This document shows, in pieces, positions 31,311 to 44,025 of a stretch of DNA of 64,000 bases. Position 1 is the stretch's first letter. Each line of letters opens with the position of its first letter. The notes under the pieces are model-generated. The model was not told the origin of the DNA, made no database searches, and saw only the letters and a list, made by a program, of their open reading frames with translations. Origin of the DNA: Phellopilus nigrolimitatus (lineage: Eukaryota > Basidiomycota > Agaricomycetes > Hymenochaetales > Hymenochaetaceae); contig JAJOHG010000004.1 in the NCBI GenBank assembly GCA_021029095.1, positions 1,054,001-1,118,000 of the forward strand. The letters are read 5' to 3'. The position numbers were made by a program, and so were the translations under genes.

Positions 31311-31884
31311 TGGTGTCCTCCGACGTCGTGACCACAGTAAGATCTGAGCGCTTCGCGCCGACGTTACCACACTTAACTGATGCACCCGTCAAATTGTAGC
31401 ACGCCAGCAGCGGCTCAAGGGATCGAAACTGCATTTTTTCAATCGAAAGGGAGTAAGAAAACAATGAATGAGGATAGAGGAGGGAGAGCAGGCAGTACCA
31501 AGACATAGTGCTCGAAGAGATTACACTGCCATTTGTTATGCCTTTCACCAAATGATATACTTTAACTTTCATTTCATTAACAAAGTCATGTTTTCATCAA
31601 AGCACCCCTTTGTTAAGCCTTTCTTGTATGGACAAAGGCAGAAAGAAAGTTAAAGTATGCAGTTTGAGGAAAGGCATAAGAAAGTTAGAAAGTGATTTGG
31701 ATAAAAGTGATAAACTATGATGTGTGGAGAAAGCCACAATTAAATAAAACAACTAATTGACTCACCATGGGGGGATTCTAAGTGGATGCTTGCAGTGACT
31801 AGAACTTTTATCATAAACTTGTGCAAATGTAAATCAAGTGAACATGGGAACCATGAAAGTATGATTTGGTTAGGAATGTGGTTG

Positions 31885-32040
31885 GGCTATTGAGTTAGAG
31901 TCCACCCATGGTGAGATGAATAATTGTTTTATTTAATTGCACCTTTCTCCATGCAACAAAATTAAACACTTTTTCACACTCTTATCCCAATGTTTTTTTA
32001 ACTTCATTATACCTTTCACCAGGCAATTAATTTCAACATC
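31885..32040 (+). repeat. Diverged extra copy of the 30219 element end
   Basis: TTAGAGTCCACCCATGGTGAG, TTGTTTTATTTAATTG, CACCTTTCTCCATGCAA and TTTTTAACTTCATTATACC correspond to 30235-30370 and 30420-30545. Orientation is the same as the left end. No partner end was found. Confidence 0.6.
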
Positions 32041-32180
32041 CTATACACCATTAATTTCAATTTTGACTAGGAAAACACTCAACATGTCAACACTCAAAAA
32101 AACCCTTCCAGACAAAAAATGTACTATTGTACTCCCTTCTCTCTTCTTATATGTTATGCATGCAAACAGTGTGGGAAAGT

Positions 32181-32263
32181 GGACCTGTAGCTCAGTGGTA
32201 GAGCGTGAGATTCCAGGTTTGGGTGTTTCCTCAAGGCCATCCGTTCAATCCGGGTCAGGTTCA
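32181..32263 (+). tRNA. tRNA-Trp (CCA) with an ~11-nt intron
   Basis: GGACCTG pairs with CAGGTTC (one G-U), followed by discriminator A. The A box TAGCTCAGTGGTAGAGC forms the D arm; ATCCG-TTCAATC-CGGGT forms the T arm with a good B box. The anticodon arm TGAGA/CCTCA has one mismatch at its base next to the loop TTCCAGT, giving CCA after removal of GTTTGGGTGTT. T-rich DNA follows. A partial copy at 32463 raises the alternative of a tRNA-derived repeat. Confidence 0.6.
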
Positions 32264-32462
32264 GTCTTCACTTTTTCATAAGTATTGGTTGATTTTTTTT
32301 TAGAAGATCAAATTCATTTATATAGTGTGGTCAGTCTATGTAAGGCAAATGCACTGGTAGCTGCAACAAGCTACCAGAGGAATGAGAATGTATAATATAT
32401 ATTATATCCTTCAGGAGGATTGACCATTGAGTCCGGAGGCAGGTGGTTGATACAGAAGAAGT

Positions 32463-32525
32463 CAGTTGGAGGGTGTGAGATTCCAGTTTTTGGTAATGCC
32501 ATCCGTTCAATCCGGGTCGGTTCAT
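32463..32525 (+). repeat. Partial copy of the tRNA-Trp
   Basis: CAGTTGGAGGGTGTGAGATTC and CCATCCGTTCAATCCGGGTC repeat the D-arm-to-3' part of the tRNA at 32181, but the 5' acceptor strand is absent and the intron is altered. Shared downstream text (TTTTTAGAAG, AAGTATTGG) shows it arose by local duplication. Confidence 0.6.
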
Positions 32526-32604
32526 TATTTTTTTCTTTTTAGAAGTATTGGGTGCCTTAACTTGCATTTTAAATCTCATGTACGTACAGTCAGTGTAACC
32601 GGAA

Positions 32605-32755
32605 CGAGTAAATTGAGTCACATATTCCTGTGTCACGATCACAATCCGTTCTGGCCGTCTGCATGTGCAACTTGCGAACATTGACTCACAGCGCGTCTAA
32701 AATGCTGCGAACAGGGCTTTCTAACGGCAGAGCGATGTCATGCATTCGGCCTATG
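32605..32755 (+). repeat. Duplicate of the uL30m promoter and first codons
   Basis: TTGAGTCACATATTCCTGTG, CACGATCACAATCCGTT and ATGCTGCGAACAGGGCTTTC match 34432-34560 with scattered substitutions. It encodes MLRTGLSNGRAMS against MLRTGLSNGRPTR in the real gene, then diverges into Arg/Ala repeats. It is a gene-5'-end duplicate, not a functional ribosomal protein gene. Confidence 0.75.
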
Positions 32756-32767
32756 TCTAGACCGGTG

Positions 32768-32925
32768 GCGGCGGCTGCTCGAGTGCGACGACCACGACCG
32801 CGACCGCGACGGATATGCTGTGCATAATCTTGTGTCTCGTCGCTCAAGGGCTGCGCGCGGGCGTCGAGAACCTCGCGCACTAGCCGTCCTCCGCTCACTC
32901 CTACGCAAGCGCGCGTGTATTGAAC
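32768..32925 (-). repeat. Left arm of an inverted repeat bracketing the gene-fragment island
   Basis: GCTGTGCATAATCTTGTGTC, GTCGCTCAAG, GGGCGTCGAGAA and CGCGCACTAGCCGTCC match the complement of 34030-34185 at high identity. Both arms keep a protein-like text (LSDETQDYAQ here, LSDETRNYAQ in the other arm), so the repeat is itself derived from coding sequence of unknown gene. Confidence 0.7.
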
Positions 32926-33264
32926 CTCTTGTTTAATAATATCCAGGAGTCTCCGTACTCATTTTTTGACTTTTATTTTAATTAAATAATTAGACATTTG
33001 TGAGCACACGAGCACTGACCGGCCTCCACAGCGACTATTCCTTCAGCCCAAGAACTCTCATAGGCCTTAAGCAAGTACCTGCTCATGAAATTCAATTTAG
33101 GACAATGTACAAGAGACCAACAAACCCAGAAAGATTTGTCTCGTCAGCCTGTTATCAAATCAGTCGTATGCCCTAAGCGACTCCGTTGTCTTCTTTCGTT
33201 TATTGTGGCAATCAAAACTGAAATATAGGTATGTAAGCGCAATAAGAGCGGTCGGACAGTCGAC

Positions 33265-33338
33265 GGTCAAAATTGAAATTAGAGGGAAAAGAAAAGTACG
33301 CCGGAGAAAGCGCGTTGGACGTGCGGAGAAATATCGTT
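33265..33338 (+). pseudogene. Fragment of an ACL4 coding exon
   Basis: GGTCAA, AATTAGAGGGAAAAGAAAA and GTACGCCGGAGAAAGCG, TTGGACGTGCGGAGAAATA, TCGTTC match the coding strand of ACL4 exon 2 (complement of about 11590-11512). There is one internal gap of about 11 nt and a few substitutions. It is immediately joined, in opposite orientation, to the adenylate cyclase fragment that ends at 33339. Confidence 0.75.
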
Positions 33339-34023
33339 CAATCGAGCTGGACAGTAAGACACCACTTGAGCGCGGAGAGCACGTTCTGGAACAGAGCACA
33401 TAAACGCATCACCTTCCGTCTTGACCTCATAACCACCGTATAGTCGGAGCAGTCGGCGCAAGAGCTGGTTATGTAGCCGCATGGCGGTCGGCATGCCCGC
33501 GTTCGCACCCCAGAGGTGGGTCGCATTACGGATGTCCGTGAACACCAGCGCGAGACATGACCCGTTGGTGCGAAAACCTCCTGAGGAAGCTGTGAGAGCT
33601 GGACATCGCCAATGTCCTGCGTCTTCGGCTTCGACTTGCGCGCCAGGTGGAAGTCTCTACATCGGTTAGGGAACTAACCGTCGCCTGCCATGAACGCGCC
33701 TCGAACAAGCCAGACACACTGATTACCATAATCATAGTGCTTCCGACCACACACTCATCGTTCCAGCCTCGGAACTCTGGCAGGACGACGTCCAGCATGC
33801 CGACATGGTCTTTCTTGCCAAGCGTATCTGTGATATCCTATGATACAACTTGCAGCTTGTTGTCGTTTAGGAACATAACAGATAAACTCGCCAACCGACA
33901 CGCAGATCCTCCGTTGGGATTATCGAGAGTTTGTTGCCGCTGAGGTAGATTTCCCTCCAATGTCGTCAAATTCCGGAAAAACGAGTACGGCAACTCTTGG
34001 ATAGAATTAAACGAGAGGCTCAT
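33339..34023 (-). pseudogene. Truncated adenylate cyclase fragment (LRR, PP2C-like, cyclase)
   Basis: Read on the minus strand, three pieces appear in the domain order of fungal adenylate cyclase: leucine-rich repeat LSFNSIQELPYSFFRNLTTL and LASLSVMFLNDNKLQVV (34017-33840), PP2C-like LGKKDHVGMLDVVLPEFRG (about 33820-33760), and the catalytic core [47 protein letters not shown] (33548-33400), then [17 protein letters not shown] in a shifted frame. Large parts between the domains are missing, and stops and frameshifts are present. The cyclase signature ([12 protein letters not shown]) is diagnostic. The functional gene must be elsewhere. Confidence 0.8.
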
Positions 34024-34029
34024 TACACG

Positions 34030-34185
34030 CGCACTTGCGGCGCAGTGAGCGGGGGACGGCTAGTGCGCGAAATTCTCGACGCCCGCGCGGCTCGCGGCTC
34101 TTGAGCGACGAGACACGAAATTATGCACAGCGTGGTGTCCGTATCCGTCGCGGTCGCGCTCGAGCCGCCGCCCTCGTCGGTGCTC
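34030..34185 (+). repeat. Right arm of the inverted repeat bracketing the gene-fragment island
   Basis: Complementary to 32768-32925 (shared GTGTCTCGTCGCTCAAG and GCGCACTAGCCGTCC in reverse). It starts 7 bp beyond the last adenylate cyclase codon recognised, so the two arms enclose about 1.1 kb of gene debris. Confidence 0.7.
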
Positions 34186-34522
34186 ATGCCCATGTCCGTG
34201 CCCATGTCCGTGCTCAGGCTGGTGAAGGAGATCGTGCCGAGAAGGAGCGTCGAGAGCGTGCTGGGCAGGGTTGAGATGCGGATCGAGCGCGGACGGGGCG
34301 AATAATGACTGTAACTGATACGGGAGGGTGTGCCTGTGTGTGGAGGGCGGCACCGTGAGCAATGAAACTCCGTGGTCAAGGTAGATGCCGGCTGGTGCTC
34401 GAGCTCGAGCGCAGTAGATAGTTCGTTTGCATATTGAGTCACATAATCCTATGTCACGGTCACAATATGTTTTGACCGTCTCTGCAAGTGCACCTGCGGT
34501 CATTCACGTTAACAGCTCACAC

Positions 34523-34942
34523 ATGTTGCGAACAGGGCTTTCCAACGGCAGACCGACACGCGCTTTTACAGCGATCTCTCGACCTCTATCCTCTTCCTCG
34601 ACTTCGGATGCAGCTCCGCCAAACTCTGTGATATCCCATTCCTCGAACCAGTACTACAAAATTACTCTCCTACGTTCTGCGATCTCCTTAGGCTCGAAAA
34701 AGAAGGGCACGCTCGTCTCGCTCGGAATTCACCGCCGATTGCAGACCGTCTATCATCCTCACTCGCCCGAATTTGCTGGAAAAATACTCGCAGTAAAGGA
34801 GCTTGTGAAGGTCGAGAATGTGTCGGAGGAAGAAGTAAAGTCAAAGACGGAGCAGAGGCAGGAGAGAAAGGCGTCTCGTGGATTTGAGGTCGTCAGTAGT
34901 TTGAGGGATAGGAGTTCTTTCGGTGCGGGGGTTCCTTTATGA
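34523..34942 (+). CDS. Mitochondrial large-subunit ribosomal protein uL30m
   Basis: A single-exon 139-residue protein. Residues ~1-40 form a Ser/Arg/Ala-rich mitochondrial presequence (MLRTGLSNGRPTRAFTAISR). The L30 fold follows: YYKITLLRSAISLGSKKKGT, LVSLGIHRRLQTVYHPHSPE, FAGKILAVKELVKVENV. This matches bacterial L30/yeast Mrpl33-type proteins of the 54S subunit, with a short charged fungal extension. Start chosen at the ATG that begins the presequence. Its promoter and first ~13 codons are duplicated at 32605-32755. Confidence 0.85.
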   Translation: MLRTGLSNGRPTRAFTAISRPLSSSSTSDAAPPNSVISHSSNQYYKITLLRSAISLGSKKKGTLVSLGIHRRLQTVYHPHSPEFAGKILAVKELVKVENVSEEEVKSKTEQRQERKASRGFEVVSSLRDRSSFGAGVPL

Positions 34943-35516
34943 CGGAGGAGGTAAGCTTCTTACCTCAATACTGCAGACAAAACGCCTCAATCTTATAGTC
35001 ATAGTTTATTTAGACCCTGACCTTGGCCGCTTTCCCGTTCCCATTCGCGCCAACGAGTGTAGCGGATATACTACCTGTTCTATAGCAGTATCGCATCGCC
35101 TGTGGTCACCGATGTGCTCTAGCAAACAACGCCCAGCACATTCTGGTGGTACCTCTGTCCTAGCATTCGACTCTTATGAGCTGAAGGAACGTCCCTCGGA
35201 AATGAGGCTAGTGCTGGAGAGAAAATCCATCATTTGGATATTATATTTTGCCCTGTAATCGAATTTCTTGAAGTTTGGGATAATTGTAGGAGACAATACT
35301 TAGTTCTCGGGATGTGAATAAAAGCGAAGTATAAGAAATGAAAAAGAAAAAAAAATGGAGATGAAATATTACGTAAATGAGGCTTGACGACCTCGCGAAA
35401 GTGCCTGCCCTAAACAGTAGTAGTCAACTGTCCCGTCGCGCAATTCAACGCGTCTGTTCTTGTCTCCCGTCTGGCTCTTGTCCGTACGCCGCCCATCTTT
35501 TCAACAACACGCAGCC
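34943..35516. other. Intergenic region without a supported gene
   Basis: Probable 3' region of uL30m and promoter of the BRCT gene, which begins 574 bp further on. It contains an A-rich tract (35330-35360). No conserved protein text was seen. Confidence 0.45.
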
Positions 35517-38500
35517 ATGCGCAAGGGACATGGCTCAAGCAAGGTATGCGTGCAGTTATGGAACTCTCATCATTGTTGACATTCTCCAAGGTTCCTGGTG
35601 TCAAACTACGACCAGCCGCACCAACCAAGTCGAGTTCGAGCTCGAATTCGAATCTGAATTCGAGTCTGAAGCAACCTGCATGGGTGCAGCCCTCTGTCGC
35701 CGATGATGTCGACGCCTCGGAGATCCTGAAGAGTTGCAAGAAACCTTTCGTTGGTGTCGTAGTTTGTGCTTCTGGCGTTAGCGACAAGGTATGTCTGGTT
35801 CAACATTGTGGCCAACTTCCTGTCTTCAACGATCCGCACCAGGTCAATATATTCCAGCACGCGGTACATCTTGGCGCACAGACATCGTCGGATCTTACCG
35901 ACAGAGTGACGCATCTCATCGCCGAAGCACCTGGAAGTGCGAAATACATTGTACGTCTCTTGCTTCCCGATTTCTCATGCACACTTACTCATTATCTCAC
36001 GTCTGGTCGCATAGTATTGCGTACAACATGGCATACCAGTCATGCAGCCATCATGGATCAATGACTCGTACGCGAAGTGGCTGAGTGGCGAAAGTGTAGG
36101 AGTAGAGTCGGTCAGTATATTTTTCGCACTTAACAGGCCTTACTCTATTTACGTTTTTGCCCTACCTTTAAGAGCGTCGATGCTCACCGCCTCCCTACCT
36201 TCAAGTCCATACACCTCTGTTTGACTGCTTTCGACGATGTCCAGAAGAGAAAGCAGATCCGCAAACTTCTCGAGAAGAATGGCGGAACCTATGTCGACGC
36301 GCTTGACAAGGGCTCGCGTTTGACACATCTTCTCTGTGGACCGGACAGAGGCGAAAAGGCGGATGAGAGAGGCTTTACACCAAAAATGCAGTTCATCGAG
36401 AAGTCGAATAAACGCAGCGCTGAGAAGGTGCATTTAGTATGGGAGGAATGGCTCTGGGACTGCCTGGAATTCAAAGGTAAGTCCTCATGCCGCAGTCTGG
36501 TTTCTGACTTACTAGATGACAAAAATACCAGGGCTACTCAAAGAAAAGGCTTATTTAGCCAATGGTCCTCGGCCACAGCGGCGGGTTAGACGAGAAGGTA
36601 AGTCAGAGCTTTGATTGGTTTTAGCATCAGAAGGTAGTAAACTCAGAACTTGGCATATGCAGCCTCGCCGCTCATGGCTCCTATATCTTCAGCAGCTGAA
36701 TCGCTTCGCCGGCAAGATAGCATTCCTCCGTCTTTACCAAGCACAACTTTCGTCAACCCAGCAGATGTGGAGGAAGTCGTTTCGGTCAAACGCTTACCCG
36801 AAACGACAGCTCGACTATGGGAGGGCTTACTCAAGAACAGAGGCTTCGAAATAAAGGACGGAAAACTGTTGAGGAGCCCTACAAAAACTCAGTCTTCGAA
36901 CTCGGCGTCCGGTTCTAGTTCTAAGAAGGAAACGCGATCCCCGTCGCCTCTTTCCACCAGAAAACCTCTGCCTAAAGTCAAGCCATTGAGATTGGAAGTA
37001 GATTCTGGGAGCTCTCTTTCTGCTGCATTCAAGCGCACGAAATCGTTCGCCGCAAAAGCAGCACCTTCGGAAAACCCGAGATCTTCGTCAGCTTTCCCCT
37101 CATCATTACCTTCGTCGTCAAGATTAGCAAGTACCCTTTCGTTCGCACCAGTTAAGGAGGATAATCAAACACCAGATGGCGAGAGAAATCTCTTTGCTGG
37201 CCTTAAGTTTCGGGCGCTTGGTGACGCTGATGGGCCGAAGCTGGCTCAGGCGGTTGAACTCCGCGGAGGCCTAATATTTGAAGGGCTTAATGATGATGTG
37301 GATATCATCATTGTTCGACTTGCAAGGTGTGTGTTCTGAGAAGTCAAGTATGCCCTGTCACTGAAAGTTGCTCCAGTGGTAGTATATTTTATCAAAACGA
37401 ACAGAGCGAGGGTCAGCGAAAGAAATACCGAACAGAATGCTGGGTTGAACAGTGTATTTTCGAAGAACGGATCTGTGCGAGCGAGGAGCATCTGGCGTTC
37501 GTTCCCCTTCGTATTCCTACTCCAATATCTGGTATGTTACGACTACCTTTATTCGATTGCTGCACACTAGATTGATGTCCTCAAGGCGCCGAAAAACTGA
37601 ATTTGCATATCTCCGGTCTCCTTGCGTCCGAAAAGACGCCCTCTGTTCGCCTAATCAAGGCCATCGGTGAGTACTCTGGTTTGCATCCTACCAATGTTTT
37701 CATCCATCTCTTTCTCCAGGCGGTACTGTGACTGACCAGCTGTCGCGACGAAATACTCATTTGCTATGTCCTTGTGGGTTGGGCCCAAAGTTCGCAAAGG
37801 CTCAAGAGTGGCATATTCCTGTTGTTGATTTGCAGTGGCTTTATACCACTGTGAAAGCTGGAGAAGTGCAGGGTGTTTCCGACTATCTGGTCTCTCCTGC
37901 GGCTCCTCCTGAAGAGGTTTCTGAAGGCGGGATAACAGATATCACAAACAGCGGATTTGTTCAAGGGTCTTCGAAAAACAAGATTTCCGAGAAAGGCACT
38001 GGCCATTCGCACTCTCTTGTTGAATCTCTATCCCCTCAAACCTCATGCGTAGAGGCGAATACCAACACGTCTTGGGTGACCAACGGCCTTCTATCGGAAC
38101 CTGTAGATCAGCCACCACGCACATCACTACCGCCTACATCACCGCCACCTACATCGCCTTTATCGCCTCGCGAGGCGTCTACTCTATCATTCTCTACACG
38201 TCCGTCTACTCCGTTGAAACGACGAACGGCATCAGAGACGGTTATCATAAAAGATCCGTCGCCCCCTAAAAAGCAGGCGGATCAGCTCTTGAAAATACCA
38301 TCTTCTACGACCCCATCGCCTCTGAAGATGCCAGTCGTTCGTGACGTGACCGATGCCTCTGCTTCGACTCTCAGCGAAGAAAAAGCGAATGTCTTGAAAG
38401 AGGCAATTACGACGCTGCTTGGAAAACGACAGTCCTCGGATGACAGCGTGCAAGTACAATCCGGAAGGAACGGTAAACGTACAAAGCCTCCGCCGAGATC

Positions 38501-38853
38501 TAAGGTGTGCATACCGCCTATTAAATAGGCATATTTTTGACTTTTTACCGCAGTCGAAGCAAGAGCCTTTTTCTAGGACAACCAGCAGCGATAGTCTCGC
38601 TCGGACAGGCTCAGTGACAAGCGATTATCCTTTGTTCGGTTTGGATTCGAAGATGCCATCCATCGACGCCGAAGACACCGACGAAAGCATGCGAGTAACG
38701 TACGAAGATCCCAGTCAACAGGACGAGAAAAGGAGGTTGCTCGAGTTAATCAACAACCCGCCAGCTGAACCGGAACGTGAAGAAAAGGTTATCCCCGCTA
38801 GGAGGAAGCCAAGGAATCTTGTGCGTCGATCTTCGAGAGTGGCTGGATTTTAG
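35517..38853 (+). CDS. DPB11: Dpb11/Rad4/TopBP1-like replication-checkpoint scaffold
   Basis: Eleven exons (35517..35543, 35591..35788, 35843..35950, 36015..36110, 36173..36476, 36532..36597, 36663..37326, 37377..37531, 37586..37666, 37720..38504, 38554..38853) give 927 residues in frame. Four BRCT repeats are visible: KPFVGVVVCASGVSDK to MQPSWINDSY; FKSIHLCLTAFDD to VWEEWLWDCLEFK; LFAGLKFRALGD to YRTECWVEQCIFEE; LNLHISGLLASEKTPSVRLI to VVDLQWLYTTV. Two N-terminal and two further BRCTs followed by a disordered tail with a basic end (PRNLVRRSSRVAGF) is the Dpb11/Rad4 layout. Such proteins bind phospho-Sld3/Sld2 for origin firing and activate Mec1/ATR. Confidence 0.88.
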
Positions 38854-39111
38854 CAGAACAGTTCCTCGCATTTACACTTAATTGGCTATTCTATTCGATA
38901 CATTTGGAACATTACAAAGCGTTCTTATCGTGCACATATTCCTTAGAACTCATGTATGTATTATATATGTGCGGAGAAGATATCAAAGAATTGTGATGTT
39001 GTATTTCAGCGATGACATTACTGATCATGACATTGTAAGGCAAGAACATGACCGTGTTTGGCTGGCGACCTGTCGCGTGCGCGACTTCACTGAGTACTCA
39101 CTCATCCCGCG

Positions 39112-40666
39112 ATGTCTGACTTGTATCGTTCGGCGATAAGTGCGAGACTGGACAAACTGCCTCAATTGCCCACCATTACCCCATATGCGGCTGAAGATGA
39201 AGACGAGGAAGGAGAAGAGAACGATTCTCTCGGATCTCTGCCCTCCATGCCTCCCCCTCGAAGGTAAATTGCATGAGCTTGTTTCATAGAGCACAACGAG
39301 CTAATGGAAGCAGTTCGGTTCAGTCGCTAGGGACGCGACAAAGGCGTGAACCCAACCCAGATTATGCCCCCATTTCTGCAGAGGGCTATTTCGACCAAGC
39401 GGTAGAAGTGGCCGTCCCATCCTCAGGGCTCAGCTTTCGTGTCTACTACTCCCCGCCTACCGTTTCGACTATCGCAAAGGGGACAGTCATGGTCTGCCAT
39501 CATGGCGCGGGCTATTCTGGACTAAGCTTCGCCTGCTTTGCGAAAGAAATAAAGACCATGGCGAATGGCGAGTGTGGCGTCCTGGCGTTGGATGCAAGGA
39601 GACATGGTACGGACTTTATGGACTTCACTACCCTTCTTGTTTTATTAAATCAATGAACTATAGGAAAGACAAAGCCAATTGATGACACAATATCCGATGA
39701 AGATCTGTCCATCGACGTCCTTTCAAAAGACGCATACAGTCTGATCACGACGCTGTTTCCCTCTGTAACGGAATCGCCATCATTCTTGGTATACATTATT
39801 ATTCCGGTTCTTCACCATTATGCTACGCTCCTCCTGACTGCTCAAAGCTTGTAGGTCATAGCATGGGTGGCTCCGTGCTGGTTCGGACGTGCGGTATGCT
39901 CCAAGAGAGAAAATATCGCATCACTGGCGTTGCTGTCCTCGAGGCAGTGGAAGGTATTTCACTTTATGTTTCTTCTTATACTGGCTTCTTCCTTACATCT
40001 ACAATACAGGCTTCGCCATAGAAGCTCTCCCGCACATGAACAAACTGCTGGACAGCCGTCCAGTCGGATTCGACAGCATCGAAGAGGCTATTGAATGGCA
40101 GTAAGTCGACAGAAACCCACTACGTCGACATGATTGATAGCAACGATGGCTGCTTAGTGTCTCGAATCACACTGTTCGGAACTCTTTGTCCGCTCGCATA
40201 TCTGTCCCTTCGCTTTTCGTTCCGTCAGAGCCGTTAACTGATCATGAGCCGGCTTTCAAATGGCGAACATCACTGCGCTCTACCGCACCATACTGGGAGA
40301 GTACGTGAACGGTAGTCAATTACCCTTCTTTATTTATCCATATTCATGTTTCCAGGCTGGTTTTCGGGCCTGTCGAGTAGATTCCTGGCCGTGCGTGCGG
40401 CGCGGCTTTTGGTCCTGGCAGGGACAGACAGGCTCGACAAGGAGCTCATGATCGGACAGATGCAAGGGAAGTTCCAATGATGGTCGTCCCTGACACCGGG
40501 CATATGATCCACGAGGTTGGTCAACCTCCGTTCTTACAAAAAGAGAACTGTTCATAAAGCATTTTGCTCATAGGACAACCCGGTAAGACTGGCCGAGATA
40601 CTCGTTGAGTTCTGGAGGCGCAATGAGCGCGTCGTGGCAGGTGTAAAGAAGGTCGGTGAGCTATAG
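39112..40666 (+). CDS. PPME1: Protein phosphatase methylesterase 1, one-base frameshift
   Basis: Eight exons (39112..39263, 39314..39606, 39664..39788, 39848..39953, 40010..40100, 40158..40300, 40356..40515, 40574..40666). An alpha/beta hydrolase removing the methyl ester from the C-terminal Leu of PP2A catalytic subunit. Signatures: [46 protein letters not shown] (nucleophile Ser), [20 protein letters not shown] (Asp region) and [13 protein letters not shown] (catalytic His). Exon lengths sum to 1163, one short of a multiple of three. The break is at about 40477, where QGKFQ is followed by a TGA unless one base is restored before MVVPDTGH. All else is intact, so a sequencing or assembly deletion is likely. 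Confidence 0.85.
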
Positions 40667-40753
40667 ACTGTCTGTAATACAAGAAGAATACGGAATTACG
40701 TGAATAGTTAAGTGTACTACACATATATATTTCAACCCATCTCCGCACCCACG

Positions 40754-43479
<2,726 letters not shown>

Positions 43480-43669
43480 CCCTGCATAAAAATCCAGGAG
43501 ACTTTGCACGCTGACAGTTACGATTCAAGCTGTTCGTTGGTTGTCTGAATGCTCTATGGTAAAGTTTATAAACCTGAAAAGGAATCGTTTTCCCACCGAT
43601 ACATTACATGTACAGTATCCTTCGACCGTCCTTCGTCTTACGTTCTACGACACTATCCACAACGTTCAA

Positions 43670-44025
43670 ATGGGCTGGATACCTTGGTCTGGAAGTAAGA
43701 GCTCGGATCCCAAGCCCCCAGTCCGTCAGGATCGCCAACGCTGCTGGGACAGCAGGGACTTGTACTTTACTTGTCTCGATACGTCTGGTGTCCTGAAGCC
43801 CGGTGACGAGGGCAAAGCATGTTCGAAGCAGCTAAAGGACTACGAAAACAGCTGTGCTAAGAGTTGGGTAAGGTTTATTGTTCGCCTTATTCCCGGGTTT
43901 AAGCTGATACTCTATTTGCGTAGATTGACTATTTCAATCAAAGACGAGTACTTGCTGAACAACAGAAGGAGTCGCTTGTTATGGCAAACGCTCAAGCAGA
44001 CGAGGCACGCAGGAAGGGGAGATGA
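43670..44025 (+). CDS. COA6: Cytochrome c oxidase assembly factor Coa6
   Basis: Two exons (43670..43867, 43924..44025) encode 99 residues. A twin-cysteine helix pair is visible: CWDSRDLYFTC (CX9C) and CSKQLKDYENSC (CX10C), the exact spacing of Coa6, which sits in the mitochondrial intermembrane space and helps deliver copper to Cox2. The surrounding RQDRQRCWDSRDLYF and SCAKSWIDYFNQRR match the family. The start is the ATG just before GWIPWSG. It is divergent from RIX7, with ~190 bp between starts. Confidence 0.9.

Larger units (their letters stand above)
30219..31797. mobile_element. 1.58 kb element with ~130 bp terminal inverted repeats
   Basis: CACTGCAAGCATCCACTTAG at 30219 and its exact complement ending at 31797 open nearly perfect inverted repeats of about 130 bp (AATCCCCCCATGGTGAGTC, GGCTTTCTCCACACAT, TAGTTTA). 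A second direct copy of the end (30411-30560) and a hairpin between them (TTTATCCAAGTTGTTTTAAA and its complement, about 30325-30405) make the left side complex. The interior carries a minus-strand coding remnant split by the MITE at 30757. No convincing target duplication was found, so the superfamily is unassigned. Confidence 0.65.

Noticed and set aside
33339..34023. A functional small adenylate cyclase
   Set aside because: Most of the LRR and PP2C regions are missing, frames are broken, and the catalytic core ends at a joint with ACL4 sequence.
34023..34503. His/Arg/Gly-rich frames on both strands upstream of uL30m
   Set aside because: They arise from GC-rich simple sequence and the inverted-repeat arm; no conserved start or splice structure supports a gene.
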